Shown here one piece after another: positions 35,714 to 45,292 of a stretch of DNA of 64,000 nucleotides. Origin of the DNA: Pedobacter boryungensis (GTDB taxonomy: Bacteria; Bacteroidota; Bacteroidia; Sphingobacteriales; Sphingobacteriaceae); assembly GCF_013204825.1 (NCBI RefSeq), contig NZ_JABMKV010000003.1, positions 310,001-374,000 on the forward strand, read 5' to 3'. The position numbers and the translations under genes are program-made. Positions within the stretch are counted from its first letter, which is position 1, and every line of letters starts with the position of its first letter. The notes beneath the pieces are model-generated. The model was given only the letters and a program-made list of their open reading frames with translations, did no database searches and was not told the origin of the DNA.

Positions 35714-36487
35714 TTATTTCCCTATTGGATATTTTAGCCCTTCAGCAGATTTAATTTCTAAGGTTACTGAACCTACTAAAATTTCTACTTCAGCTTTAAC
35801 AGGCACTCTGTTGCCATCATCTGTAATCCAAAGATACAGTTTACTATCTTTTTTAAAGATACGACCCGGTTTAATTGATGGACTAAACTTTAAGCATCTA
35901 ATCGAACCCAATTTACTTTTAATGGTTTCTTTACCCACATATTGAATTTCCAATTGAGAAATTTCATCTCCTAAAAAGTAATTCAATTTGAACTTATCTC
36001 CCACTTTTAATTTAGCGATATCCAAACTACGGGAAAAATAATAGGCAGAAACTAAATCGAAAGTTTGCGTGGTTGGTGTGGCGAAAGTTCCTTTATTAGC
36101 TACAACCTTTTTAGAATCCTGATAAAACCTTGCTTTATCTTGCCTACGATAACTTGCTTCGCGAATATTTTCTTGATAAAAATAAGGTGTTAAATCAGTT
36201 TTATCAATGTATGAATCATAATGATCTCTTACTTTGTAAAATATATCAAAAGTGCCTGATGTTTGCGCATCTACAACAAGTCTATATACAGGCTTATTAT
36301 CAAATTTTACATCAGAGCCCAATACTTTTATGGTAGCTTCTGCGGCAGTAATAAATCCATATTTTAATTTATAGCTTAATACCTCTCCTTCTTTAAAGAT
36401 TGGGTCTTTTTTTAAAGGTAATTCCTCTTGTGCTAAACTGTTAAATCCAATTAAACCAAGAGCAAGAAATAAAATTAATTTTCTCAT
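35714..36487 (-). CDS. DUF3108 domain protein, secreted/periplasmic
   Basis: A 257-residue exported protein from the ATG at 36485-36487 (an in-frame TTG lies four codons upstream). A signal peptide MRKLILFLALGLIGFNSLAQ is followed by the DUF3108 fold: GEVLSYKLKYGFITAAEATI, a beta-strand-rich start, and RLVVDAQTSGTFDIFYKVRDHYDSYID. The C-terminal part SKLYLWITDDGNRVPVKAEVEILVGSVTLEI ends the domain. The function is unknown; the fold suggests a periplasmic beta-barrel-like or lipocalin-like protein. It lies between DUF2480 and DUF3109 genes, likely one transcript. Confidence 0.82.
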   Translation of the reverse strand: MRKLILFLALGLIGFNSLAQEELPLKKDPIFKEGEVLSYKLKYGFITAAEATIKVLGSDVKFDNKPVYRLVVDAQTSGTFDIFYKVRDHYDSYIDKTDLTPYFYQENIREASYRRQDKARFYQDSKKVVANKGTFATPTTQTFDLVSAYYFSRSLDIAKLKVGDKFKLNYFLGDEISQLEIQYVGKETIKSKLGSIRCLKFSPSIKPGRIFKKDSKLYLWITDDGNRVPVKAEVEILVGSVTLEIKSAEGLKYPIGK

Positions 36488-36520
36488 ACAACTATGCAAA
36501 CAAAAAGCACTCCAAAATTG

Positions 36521-37036
36521 TTAGTCCTTCCGTTTGTAAATTGGAACGGTAGAGCAGGGCTCTCCATACATGATACTTTTTACCACTGGGGTTAATAAAG
36601 CAGTAATTTCCACATATGCAGAAACTGGCACCTCTAAATCTGCACATCCTTTAATTACCACACGCTCTCCAGCAAATTCATTAATGTTAATTTTACTCAA
36701 TGCTTTTGTGTACAGTACTGTTTCTAGGGTTTCTAGGCTACCAAAAATTACTTCATTCGCAAAAGGTTTCATTCTATTTGCCAATAACATATAAGCCCAA
36801 GTGGGTACAATTGCATCAGCACTGCAAATAATTGCAATATTTTTATTTTGATATTGTTCCCAATTATGTTCTTTTATAAATGCTCTAAAATCTTGTTCTT
36901 TTAAGATCAATCCATGAAATAGATTGTCTTTAATATCATACACCAATCGTTCTCCTTTGTGGAAATAATCCTCTAAATTTAAGGTGATCAAACCACTTGA
37001 TGCTACTTTATTAATGATGTTTTCTTGAATATTCAT
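36521..37036 (-). CDS. DUF2480 family protein
   Basis: A 171-residue cytoplasmic protein of the Bacteroidota family DUF2480, function unknown. Recognised by NKVASSGLITLNLEDYFHKGERLVYDIKDNLFHGLILKEQDFRAFIKEHNW and the following AIICSADAIVPTWAYMLLANRM, both strongly conserved. There is no signal peptide or membrane segment. It starts 64 bases downstream of the ppiD stop, beyond a terminator hairpin, and so has its own promoter or depends on read-through. It may be the first gene of a DUF2480-DUF3108-DUF3109 unit. Confidence 0.82.
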   Translation of the reverse strand: MNIQENIINKVASSGLITLNLEDYFHKGERLVYDIKDNLFHGLILKEQDFRAFIKEHNWEQYQNKNIAIICSADAIVPTWAYMLLANRMKPFANEVIFGSLETLETVLYTKALSKININEFAGERVVIKGCADLEVPVSAYVEITALLTPVVKSIMYGEPCSTVPIYKRKD

Positions 37037-37045
37037 GGCCTCTAA

Positions 37046-37080
37046 AATAAAAAACCGCTCTAACTAATGTTAGAACGGTT
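37046..37080 (-). terminator. Intrinsic terminator after ppiD
   Basis: An inverted repeat (37053-37064 with 37069-37080, twelve pairs with one mismatch, 4-base loop) lies 20 bases after the ppiD-like gene's stop. On the minus strand it is followed by a TTTTTTATTTT tract. This is a standard rho-independent terminator separating the foldase gene from DUF2480. Confidence 0.75.
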
Positions 37081-37100
37081 ACAAAATTACGTAAATAAGA

Positions 37101-39194
37101 TTAATAGAATTTCACTCTATTGTCTTTTATGTCACTTTTATCTTGTAATGCTTGAAAAGCTGCACCTAAAGAACGTTGGGTAATTCCTAAAAGCATTGTT
37201 TCTTTTTGTTTAAACATGTTATCGATTGGCGCTGGATTAGCAAATCCATCTACTACAAATACATACACACCTTTTTCACCTTCAATTGGCTTAGATAGTT
37301 TACCAACTTGAGATCCAAATACGGTACCTACAACTTTGTTTTCTTGGGCTAAACCTGGAATAATAGGATTAGCAAATACCATATTTTGAACAGGGGTTGC
37401 AGTTTTACCCACTTTTGAAGCTAACTGATCTATTGAACTAGTACCGGCTAAGGCTTTATTAAATTTATCAGATAATAATTTAGCTTTTACAGCATTCATT
37501 ACCATTGGTTGAATTTGTTTTTTAACATCTTCTAATGAGAGTTGACCTTTTGGTTTTACATCTGTTAAATGCGCTACTACAAAGCCATCTTCCATTGTAT
37601 ATACTTGCGGTAATACATCTCCTTTTTCTGCTTCATAAGCATCTCTAATTAACGGACGAGGACTATCCAATCCTGGAGCGTAACCTTGAGTTGGAGTTAT
37701 TTTATCAGCAACTGCAACTGTATATCCTTTTTGTTGAGCTAAAGCGCTAAAGTTAGCAGATTTCACTTCGTTTAAGAAGTTGATCGCTTTTTTATAAGCA
37801 GCGTCTCTAGTTTTAGAACTTGGTGTTAAACTTTTTTCTATGTAAGCTAATTTAGCTACTCTCGAAGAACCGATTTGTTTTTCAATTTTAATTACATGAA
37901 TTCCAAATTGAGATTTAACAACTTTGATATCACCTGTTTTACCATTAAAAGCAGCATTCTCAAATTCAGCTACCATTGTGTTACGAGCAAAAGTACCTAA
38001 ATCACCACCTTTATCTTTAGAGCCGTCTACACTATATTTTTTAGCTAATTCTCCAAAATTGCTACCACTTTGAGCTAATGATTTTAAAGAGTCTGCTAAT
38101 TTAAACGCTGCAGTTTCTCCAATTTTAGTAGGATCGATCAATATATGACTTGCTTTTACTGAATCTGGAGAGAAACGAGTATCAATTACTTTAATTAATT
38201 TATAAGAATTACCCGAAAGAACAGGACCATAATAACTACCAGCACTATAATTAAAGATTACTGAATCTACAGCCGGATCTAATTTTCCTTTAGCGATATA
38301 AGTATAAGGAACTTTTACATCAGAATTATTTGCTGCAAATAATGAATCATTAGGTGTAGTTTTAAAATCTGCTGCTAATTTTTCTATTTGAGTTTTTACT
38401 ACTGCGCTATCTGCAGCTGTTGGTTTAATGCTAAAATGAACATATTCAAATCCACGAGTTTCATTCGGATTATCAAAACGTTTTTTGTTTGCATCATAAT
38501 ATGCTTGATAATCAGCATCTGTAAGCTTTACCGCAGCATCTAAAATAGAACTGTAGTCTAAATTAACATATTTAAAGTTAGCTAACTTATTACGGTTGAT
38601 GTATTCGTCGTTAGCCTCTAAAGAAGTAACATATACAGAATTACGAACAAGGTTAACATATTTTTGTTGCAAAGCTTGTTTTTCTATTTCTGCTTGCAAC
38701 ATATCCCATTGTTGCTTAAGCTTTGGATCTTTCTGCTGTGCTTTCAATGAGCTTAAAACTGCCGAACGATCTACTTGACCTGTTTGTTGATTGCCAAAAT
38801 ATTGTACAATTAATGGGCTTGGGTTTTTACCTTGCAATAAATCAAATAATTCATCACCTGAAATACTTAAACCTAAACGTGAGTATTCTTTAGTTAAAAG
38901 TTTGCTTGCAACTTCTGCTTGCCATGCATTATCTACTGCCATAGCTTGCATTTGTGCATTTACACTACCTCCATATTGTTGCTTAAATTGCGCAACACTT
39001 TGCTCTACTTTTGGATTAAACTCTTCGTATTTAATTTCCTCACCATCAATTGAGCCAACGGTGTTTCTAGATGAACCAAAAAGTGAAGAACTGTGCTGAA
39101 GCAAAGGTTCTAAAACAAATAACGCCAATACCACTGCGATACCTCCAACTAGAAAATACCCCATCTTGGTACGCATGAAAGTCATTAATCCCAT
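37101..39194 (-). CDS. ppiD: PpiD-like periplasmic peptidyl-prolyl isomerase/chaperone
   Basis: A 697-residue membrane-anchored foldase. One N-terminal helix (GYFLVGGIAVVLALFVLEPLL, about 12-32) is followed by a SurA_N-like region (GSIDGEEIKYEEFNPKVEQSV). The parvulin PPIase domain spans about 340-440: VKASHILIDPTKIGETAAFKLADSL, FGELAKKYSVDGSKDKGGDLGTF and SQFGIHVIKIEK. A second degenerate parvulin-like region follows near 480-600. It should assist folding of outer-membrane proteins in the periplasm. A single gene followed by a terminator, with lptC upstream by 140 bases. Confidence 0.88.
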   Translation of the reverse strand: MGLMTFMRTKMGYFLVGGIAVVLALFVLEPLLQHSSSLFGSSRNTVGSIDGEEIKYEEFNPKVEQSVAQFKQQYGGSVNAQMQAMAVDNAWQAEVASKLLTKEYSRLGLSISGDELFDLLQGKNPSPLIVQYFGNQQTGQVDRSAVLSSLKAQQKDPKLKQQWDMLQAEIEKQALQQKYVNLVRNSVYVTSLEANDEYINRNKLANFKYVNLDYSSILDAAVKLTDADYQAYYDANKKRFDNPNETRGFEYVHFSIKPTAADSAVVKTQIEKLAADFKTTPNDSLFAANNSDVKVPYTYIAKGKLDPAVDSVIFNYSAGSYYGPVLSGNSYKLIKVIDTRFSPDSVKASHILIDPTKIGETAAFKLADSLKSLAQSGSNFGELAKKYSVDGSKDKGGDLGTFARNTMVAEFENAAFNGKTGDIKVVKSQFGIHVIKIEKQIGSSRVAKLAYIEKSLTPSSKTRDAAYKKAINFLNEVKSANFSALAQQKGYTVAVADKITPTQGYAPGLDSPRPLIRDAYEAEKGDVLPQVYTMEDGFVVAHLTDVKPKGQLSLEDVKKQIQPMVMNAVKAKLLSDKFNKALAGTSSIDQLASKVGKTATPVQNMVFANPIIPGLAQENKVVGTVFGSQVGKLSKPIEGEKGVYVFVVDGFANPAPIDNMFKQKETMLLGITQRSLGAAFQALQDKSDIKDNRVKFY

Positions 39195-39334
39195 ATTATT
39201 CTTATTTTATATTTTTTTTTAAGAGGGCGCAAGATACAAATTTGCAACTAATTAGAAAACATTAAATTTTATTTGATATTTATAGTCAAACTTGCATAGA
39301 ACTAAGCGATTACAAAGCTATATTAATTATTAAT

Positions 39335-39910
39335 TTAGGGCCTTAAATCGCCTTTTACATAGGTTGTCCCCGATGCCTGAATGATCTTATATGTACTAAA
39401 ATCTTGTGGTGCTGTAAACTCAGTTCCTGTAGCTACACTCCCATCCTTTCCAGTTACAGTACCATAGGGCGATGAATACATGCGTTTATTTTCATCCCAT
39501 ATTAATTCTTCTGTCGTAAAAGTGATTTGGTCATTAACTACGACTACGTTTTTTCTGAAAATAGTGATTTTATCTGTTTGCTTATTAATTGCATAGCCAG
39601 ATGTAATGGTTCCCGTAGGTTTTAGAAATTCGTTAAAGAATTCTATTTTAACTCCCTTTGGCATTTCATTATACATAGCCCCTTCAGATGGAGTGACTTT
39701 ATCTAAAATTGGAGCATAACCTTTAGCCTTTACTTTTGCAGAATCGCTATAAATTATTTCAACTCCGTAAGATCGATCTGTACTTAAAGTTATCTTTTTT
39801 GAAGAAATAGAGGTTGCATTTTTTAAGTCATCATCATTGCAAGATGATAAGACTATTAATTGCATTAGAAAGAGAATTAAAATGCCAGATTTAATACCCG
39901 ACGTTTTCAT
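39335..39910 (-). CDS. lptC: LptC-like LPS export lipoprotein
   Basis: A 191-residue periplasmic protein. The N-terminus has a lipoprotein signal ending LIVLSSCNDDD, with Cys near residue 24 as the predicted lipidation site. The body is the beta-jellyroll of LptC: KGVKIEFFNEFLKPTGTITSGYAINKQTDKITIFRKNVVVVNDQITFTTEELIWDENKRMYSSPYGTVTGKDGS. It passes lipopolysaccharide from the LptBFG transporter to LptA. In Bacteroidota LptC is often predicted as a lipoprotein, unlike the membrane helix in Enterobacteria. It overlaps the outer-membrane protein gene by one base. Confidence 0.87.
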   Translation of the reverse strand: MKTSGIKSGILILFLMQLIVLSSCNDDDLKNATSISSKKITLSTDRSYGVEIIYSDSAKVKAKGYAPILDKVTPSEGAMYNEMPKGVKIEFFNEFLKPTGTITSGYAINKQTDKITIFRKNVVVVNDQITFTTEELIWDENKRMYSSPYGTVTGKDGSVATGTEFTAPQDFSTYKIIQASGTTYVKGDLRP

Positions 39911-41220
39911 TAGTCAAATCTAAATCTTTGGAACCAACTGCTATCATTCAGTGTAAATCCTAAATGAATATTGATGTACTTTTCTTGTAACAAGCCATTG
40001 TTTACCGTACCTCTTTTACCTAGTTCAGCAGTTAAATTCATCTTATAAAAAGTACCCCTACTATATGATGCAAGTGGTAAACCAAAACCGAAAGTAACAG
40101 CCATTTGTTTAATATCCTGATTATTCATTTGGATATAGGTTTTATCATATTGAAAACCTAATTTATAATCCACTCTTTTAAAATAACCATTAATAGCCGA
40201 AACATCTGGTGTAAATTGTCCACCCACAGAAACACCGTAGGTATCTTGTAAGCCCTGATTTACATTATCAATAGTAAGATTAGACCATTTACCCATGCGA
40301 TAATCTGCACCTACCATCCATTTGTTATCTTTTTGTATGCTGATCCCAAAATTATGGATCAAAGGTAATTTTAAATTTGTTGGACTATTTTCTACTAATA
40401 ATAATGTATCTAATGCTGTTTGTTCATTACCTGATGCATCATTAAGATATTGAGTAACTACTTGACTGTTTTTTAAATTGATTTTTGAAGAAGAAGAACC
40501 AGAATAACCTAATACCAATGATGTTTTGTTATCTAATCTAAAATCATACTGTGCTCCATAAGAAAAACTAATACCGCCAACACTATTTTTAGTCTGCATA
40601 CGTGAATTAATACTTCCAGGTTCATTTACATATTCTGTAGATCTATTTTCAGAGAGATTACCAAACAAATACTCTGCATTAGCACCTACTCTAAAATGAT
40701 CTCCAAACTGAATACCGTAACCTAAATAGGCTTTAGTTAAACCACCTTCGCCATTGTATTTATAATCCACCGTTTTGGTATTAGCTGTTGTAGTACCTAC
40801 GCTTAACGTGTTTTTAAAGTTGTAACCTAACTCAGAGTATGGTAGTATACCAAAACTCAATGCCGATTTTTTACTTACGGGAAATGCTAAAGCAACATGA
40901 CTTAAAGTTGCGTTAAAGCTATTCTCTGTTTGCGAACTGTTTTTTAACTCCGTAATGTTTGCACTCATGCCAATATCTAACGTAGTTGCATTAATTCCAG
41001 CATAAGAGGCTGGATTTTGAATATTAATGCTGTTAAAAAAGGTAGGTTTATAAACTGCTGTAGAGATGCCACCCATTGCTCTAAATTGTGGCAACATAGA
41101 ACCTTTTATATTACCCACACCAAATTTAGAATATGGTGATTGTACAGTAACTTGTGCATTTGCAAGTATATTCACTAACAATAAGCAAACAGCAAGTGTA
41201 TATTTTATTTTATGGTACAT
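39910..41220 (-). CDS. Outer-membrane beta-barrel protein (FadL/PorV-like)
   Basis: A 436-residue exported protein. From the ATG at 41218-41220 it starts with a signal peptide (YHKIKYTLAVCLLLVNILANAQ); seven further upstream codons would run into coaX. The mature N-terminus has SPYSKFGVGNIKGSMLPQFRAMGGISTA and INIQNPASYAGINATTLDIG, typical of Bacteroidota FadL/PorV-type barrels. The rest alternates polar and hydrophobic residues and ends in an aromatic position (RFRFD). It is between lptC and coaX, so it is probably part of conserved envelope biogenesis. Its substrate is unknown. Confidence 0.8.
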   Translation of the reverse strand: MYHKIKYTLAVCLLLVNILANAQVTVQSPYSKFGVGNIKGSMLPQFRAMGGISTAVYKPTFFNSINIQNPASYAGINATTLDIGMSANITELKNSSQTENSFNATLSHVALAFPVSKKSALSFGILPYSELGYNFKNTLSVGTTTANTKTVDYKYNGEGGLTKAYLGYGIQFGDHFRVGANAEYLFGNLSENRSTEYVNEPGSINSRMQTKNSVGGISFSYGAQYDFRLDNKTSLVLGYSGSSSSKINLKNSQVVTQYLNDASGNEQTALDTLLLVENSPTNLKLPLIHNFGISIQKDNKWMVGADYRMGKWSNLTIDNVNQGLQDTYGVSVGGQFTPDVSAINGYFKRVDYKLGFQYDKTYIQMNNQDIKQMAVTFGFGLPLASYSRGTFYKMNLTAELGKRGTVNNGLLQEKYINIHLGFTLNDSSWFQRFRFD

Positions 41221-41221
41221 A

Positions 41222-41959
41222 CTATAATGTAATAACTTCATTTAATCCTTTTAAAACCAAATATGGTTCGTGTATAATTTGGGTGGCAAAGATGCTATTT
41301 TTTAATTGCATGTTCAAAAAATCGGCATCACCTCCTGTAATAATTACTTTAAGGTCCTTATTTCTTTTATTTTCTGAGGATATAAAACCCTCCACTTCAT
41401 TTAAAACCCCTTGTAAAACACCATTTTTAATTGCATTGATGGTGTTTGTGCCTTTAGGAATATTATTTTCATCATTCTTCCAATTCACAAGCGGCAATCT
41501 ACCTGTATAATGGTTTAAAGCTTCAAACCTCATTTTTATACCTAAACTTATACTTCCTCCAAAGTATTCATCTTTTGCAGTTAGCACATCGTAAGTAATA
41601 CATGTGCCTGCATCTATCATCAAACAATTTTTACCAGGATATAAACAATGCGCAGCTATAACTTTTGCCCATCTATCTAAACCTAAAGTATTTAATGTTT
41701 GATAGTTATTCTTTATTTTACCTTTTATTTCTGTAGTGAAAGGGATATAGTTTACCAGTTGTTTTAAATAATCGCTCAGCTCTTTTATATCTTTATTTAC
41801 ACTTGAAACGGTGGCATTTTGTATCTGGTACTTTTCAATTAAAGTTTTTAAATGAGTTTCATCTAACTCATTTAATCGTTCATAGTGCACTAGTTCTTTC
41901 TGATTAAAAATCGCCAGCTTACTATTTGTATTCCCTATATCTATTACCAGATTATGCAT
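41222..41959 (-). CDS. coaX: Type III pantothenate kinase
   Basis: Catalyses the first step of coenzyme A synthesis. The 245-residue protein from the ATG at 41957-41959 starts HNLVIDIGNTNSKLAIF, the ASKHA phosphate-1 motif; an upstream TTG would add four residues. TLGLDRWAKVIAAHCLYPGKNCLMIDAGTCITYDVL contains the conserved GxDR and DxGT motifs, and KVIITGGDADFL is the adenosine motif. Type III enzymes need a monovalent cation and are not inhibited by CoA. The stop lies one base from the outer-membrane protein start. Confidence 0.94.
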   Translation of the reverse strand: MHNLVIDIGNTNSKLAIFNQKELVHYERLNELDETHLKTLIEKYQIQNATVSSVNKDIKELSDYLKQLVNYIPFTTEIKGKIKNNYQTLNTLGLDRWAKVIAAHCLYPGKNCLMIDAGTCITYDVLTAKDEYFGGSISLGIKMRFEALNHYTGRLPLVNWKNDENNIPKGTNTINAIKNGVLQGVLNEVEGFISSENKRNKDLKVIITGGDADFLNMQLKNSIFATQIIHEPYLVLKGLNEVITL

Positions 41960-42039
41960 TAGTGCTACCAAGGATAGACTTCATGCCACAAAGCTATTAA
42001 TCTTTAGCAAGTTTCAAGCTGTCAAATTGTTAAAAAAGG

Positions 42040-43020
42040 TTAAACAAACAAAAAATACTGGATGCAAAGTACCAATAGAGCAAACAGCGATTCATAAAAC
42101 CAGCGCTTTTTTGCATTCGAAAAATAATAGGCCAATAACACAGCTCCCGGCGGAACACTTAACAGAAAATGATAAACTCTAAAATCTGGTTTGGTATAGA
42201 AACTGATTATCGTAACTATAAACATGAAAAATAACATCTGAAATGCTTTTCTTGTACTAATAAAACTTCTAAAAAAGTTTTCACGCAATTGAAGTGCAGC
42301 CAATACCATAATTACACTGATAGGAATAAGCACTAAATAATCGTTAAAATTGATTTTAAATGTTGAAGGGAATTTATTGACTAATGGTCTCCAAATTTTG
42401 TAAAACTGAGTGATATTATCATTCCAATAATAAAATACAGCCACGAAGAAAAACAAGGTTAAAAACCCAATAAAGCCAGCAATCCATTCTCTCCAATTGA
42501 AAGAACGATATAACAATAAGCTAAGCCACAGCATAATTAACAGCACAATAAAAGGAAAATAAATTAATGTGCCAAGGGCGATAATCATTCCAACATCAAA
42601 CATCGACATCATGGCGTTTGGGGTTTTTCCAATTTTCAGGAATTTATCCATGATCCAGATCAATAGAAAATTACAAATTAGCGGTGGGCTAAGAATTAAA
42701 AACTGTAAAAATAAACTAGATGCAGTAATGTAAAGCAAGGCTGGCAAATAACTTGGTTTAGCTAACAAACCATGATTATTAATTATTCGATTAAATAATA
42801 TGGCCTGAATAAAAGTTAGAATTGTTGCAAAAAGGATATTTACACCAGGTGAAAAGGAGCTGGTTAATGGAATTTGGATAAAAAACTTCGTGTATGATTC
42901 TAAAAATTCGAAATTTAAATGATCTGGTAGGTTTAAAAAAATAGCTAGCCGCATAAATATGGCATATACTGCCAAAATTAATAAGTTAACTGGGTTTAAA
43001 TTTCTAAATTGATTGATCAT
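42040..43020 (-). CDS. DUF6427-like polytopic membrane protein
   Basis: A 326-residue membrane protein with about ten hydrophobic segments, from the ATG at 43018-43020; a TTG six codons upstream is an unlikely alternative. The opening MINQFRNLNPVNLLILAVYAIFMRL, the FNWREWIAGFIGFLTLFFFVAVFYYW region and LRENFFRSFISTRKAFQMLFFMF match DUF6427, a family found next to sugar-related or cell-wall genes in Bacteroidota. No catalytic residues can be named. It may act as a membrane transferase partner for the adjacent glycosyltransferase, 30 bases upstream, but that is inference. Confidence 0.7.
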   Translation of the reverse strand: MINQFRNLNPVNLLILAVYAIFMRLAIFLNLPDHLNFEFLESYTKFFIQIPLTSSFSPGVNILFATILTFIQAILFNRIINNHGLLAKPSYLPALLYITASSLFLQFLILSPPLICNFLLIWIMDKFLKIGKTPNAMMSMFDVGMIIALGTLIYFPFIVLLIMLWLSLLLYRSFNWREWIAGFIGFLTLFFFVAVFYYWNDNITQFYKIWRPLVNKFPSTFKINFNDYLVLIPISVIMVLAALQLRENFFRSFISTRKAFQMLFFMFIVTIISFYTKPDFRVYHFLLSVPPGAVLLAYYFSNAKKRWFYESLFALLVLCIQYFLFV

Positions 43021-43049
43021 GCCTGTTGTTAGAGGCAAAGTAAAGAAAT

Positions 43050-44036
43050 TTATCTGGCAAAAGACTTCACCATTTTATCAATAATTGCAGCTGTTTCATC
43101 TGGAAAATTGAACTGATGCTCTTGTGGATTACTTACGAACTCTTTCAGAATGGGTAACCAATTTTTATTACTACCCCAAATTACTGGCAAACCCAATTGT
43201 TTTAAAGCATAAGCATTGCATTGTTGTTCGTACTGAAATCTCATTGGCGCCACCAATAATTTTTTCCCTAAAAATAATGCTTCGGCTGGTCCTTCAAATC
43301 CTCCGCCTGTAAATAAACCTTCACAACTAGCCATGCTCTGATTAAACTTTTCATTATTCACTGGTTCTACAAATACATTTCCATCATTATATGTGGTTTT
43401 TGTATGTTTAGAGAAAACTTCCCATCTAATTGAAGGAATTTGCTTCAATATTTTAACTAAATGTCTATCATCTATCGCAGGAAGATAAACTGTATAATGG
43501 CCTAAATTGGTTGATTTTAGATTTCGAATTTCGCTCCTAATAACCGGAGTATAAATAAAGTCATCGTATTTTTCGAAATGAAAACCGATGTGATGAGTGG
43601 TTGGAGCATAATGACTTAATATGATTTTCCCCCAATCGATGGTTTTAGGCCTAGGCACTTTTTTAGATTTAAAAGCAGCTTGGTGACTTAAAGAAACACT
43701 TTCCAATCCTTGCTTTTTACAAGCCCATGCTGTAACTGGTTCAAAATCGTTAACAATGAGATTATACTCTTTTAGAGGAACCGTTTTCATATCTTTTATA
43801 AAACGGGGTAAATTCATGTTCAGCCAAGTTTTATAATGATCTACACCACCTCTTTTGCCAAAAATAAAGCTAAAACCATGCAACTGATATTTTACTTCTT
43901 GCGTTAGTTTAACATCAGCTTGTGTACCAGAAATTAGAATATCTAAATCTCCATATTGTTGTAAAAGGGGAATAATTTCTCTTGCTCTGCTAACATGTCC
44001 GTTACCAGTACCTTGAATTGCATAAAGTATCTTCAT
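43050..44036 (-). CDS. GT-B glycosyltransferase (GT28/UDP-GlcNAc transferase-like)
   Basis: A 328-residue protein starting ILYAIQGTGNGHVSRAREIIPLL, the G-x-G-x-GH opening of MurG/GT28-like enzymes. YNLIVNDFEPVTAWACKKQGLESVSLSHQAAF forms the acceptor Rossmann and the donor region is CEGLFTGGGFEGPAEALFLGKKLLVAPMRFQYEQQCNA with the catalytic-type Glu and Gln pair. The family is widespread in archaea and Bacteroidota and is often annotated only as glycosyltransferase. It lies between the DUF6427 and LpxH-like genes, so an envelope glycolipid is a reasonable guess. Substrate unknown. Confidence 0.8.
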   Translation of the reverse strand: MKILYAIQGTGNGHVSRAREIIPLLQQYGDLDILISGTQADVKLTQEVKYQLHGFSFIFGKRGGVDHYKTWLNMNLPRFIKDMKTVPLKEYNLIVNDFEPVTAWACKKQGLESVSLSHQAAFKSKKVPRPKTIDWGKIILSHYAPTTHHIGFHFEKYDDFIYTPVIRSEIRNLKSTNLGHYTVYLPAIDDRHLVKILKQIPSIRWEVFSKHTKTTYNDGNVFVEPVNNEKFNQSMASCEGLFTGGGFEGPAEALFLGKKLLVAPMRFQYEQQCNAYALKQLGLPVIWGSNKNWLPILKEFVSNPQEHQFNFPDETAAIIDKMVKSFAR

Positions 44037-44098
44037 CAGCTCCTAATATCTGTATTTTTCATCAGTATTTATTATTTTAATGGAAATGAAGCTATATT

Positions 44099-44950
44099 TT
44101 ATACCATCTCTAATTTAATCTTTTGCAATAATGTATGAATATCTAATTTACTATGTAAGTCTTCACTATCAGACAATATGCCTTGCTCAACTTCATCCTT
44201 TTCAAAATCTTTAGCTTCATACTTAAAAATCCTCCATTCGTTATGATTGTATTCTAAAGCAGTTAAACTTTCAACCCAGTCTCCGCTATTTAAGTACATT
44301 ACACTTCCATTTTCAGTACTAATTTTACGCATTTCTGGCTGATGGATATGCCCACAAACTACATATTCATAACTTTTTTCTATAGCTAAATCTGCCGCAG
44401 TTTGCTCAAAACTATTGATAAACTTTACAGCATCCTTAAACTTTGCCTTTACTTTTTGAGAAAAACTCATCTTTTCTTTGCCAAATAACGCCAAGCACCA
44501 ATTTACCATGCTGTTAATCAGAATTAAGGTATCATATCCAACTGCCCCCAATTTGGCCAACCATTTAGAGTGTTGCATGGTTACATCAAAAATATCACCA
44601 TGAAAAAACCATGCTTTTTTACCGTCTAACTCTAAAACCAATTTATTTTGCAAGTGAAAAGCACCCATGTGCATATCAGCGAATTTGCGTAAAAGTTCAT
44701 CATGATTACCTGTCAAATAATATACTGGAACTCCTTCAACCACAAATTTCATTAATTTTCGTATAATTTTCATGTGTGTTTCAGGCCAGTACCTTTTACT
44801 AAATTGCCAAATATCAATAATATCACCATTTAGGATAATCATTTTTGGTTTGATACTTTTAAGATATTTCAACAGTTCTTTGGCATGACAACCATAGGTG
44901 CCTAAGTGAACATCAGAAATTACTGCGATTTCTACTTCTCTCTTTTCCAT
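44099..44950 (-). CDS. UDP-2,3-diacylglucosamine diphosphatase-like metallophosphoesterase (LpxH family)
   Basis: A 283-residue cytoplasmic calcineurin-like phosphoesterase. All metal-site motifs are present: ISDVHLGTYG (D13, H15), ILNGDIIDIW, LTGNHDELL, WFFHGDIFD and VCGHIHQPEMR. The spacing and the amphipathic insertion KVKAKFKDAVKFINSFE fit LpxH-type enzymes, which cleave UDP-2,3-diacylglucosamine to lipid X in lipid A synthesis. The lpxL-like gene at 62411 and lptC at 39335 show that the same cell makes lipid A. Other phosphoesterase substrates are possible. Confidence 0.85.
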   Translation of the reverse strand: MEKREVEIAVISDVHLGTYGCHAKELLKYLKSIKPKMIILNGDIIDIWQFSKRYWPETHMKIIRKLMKFVVEGVPVYYLTGNHDELLRKFADMHMGAFHLQNKLVLELDGKKAWFFHGDIFDVTMQHSKWLAKLGAVGYDTLILINSMVNWCLALFGKEKMSFSQKVKAKFKDAVKFINSFEQTAADLAIEKSYEYVVCGHIHQPEMRKISTENGSVMYLNSGDWVESLTALEYNHNEWRIFKYEAKDFEKDEVEQGILSDSEDLHSKLDIHTLLQKIKLEMV

Positions 44951-45022
44951 AACCTAATTTTTTGGGGATAAAATGCCTTGCCTAGTAAATAAGCCTTGGT
45001 TAATGAGATAAAAAGATTTGCT

Positions 45023-45124
45023 TTAGTCTTCTTCTTCATCAATAGTCAAATCGTAAGGACTAAAGAAGAATGCAATAAGTGCAACTAAGCAAACGATTAA
45101 AAATAACTCTGGCATTTGATTCAT
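45023..45124 (-). CDS. 33-residue single-helix membrane microprotein
   Basis: An ATG-started frame of 33 codons in the 448-base gap between the lpxH-like and yfhO genes. It begins MNQMPELFLIVCLVALIAFF, one clear transmembrane helix, continues with SPYDLT and ends in an acidic tail (IDEEED). Composition is strongly membrane-protein-like and the frame has no alternatives in the gap. Gene finders usually miss such short frames. No family or partner is known to me. An N-out or C-in topology with a cytoplasmic acidic tail is inferred from the absence of positive residues before the helix. Confidence 0.5.
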   Translation of the reverse strand: MNQMPELFLIVCLVALIAFFFSPYDLTIDEEED

Positions 45125-45292
45125 TTTATTTTACAAAATTGCAAAGCACACGTTAATAAGATGTTAACTATAGATTATGATATAGATTAAAGGTTATAGT
45201 CGCGGATGTGTGGATTAAACTTTAACATTCAAATGTTACTCCCAACTCAATTGAGAATCCTAATGTTGCAACATATCTTTTATTGCTTTAAG

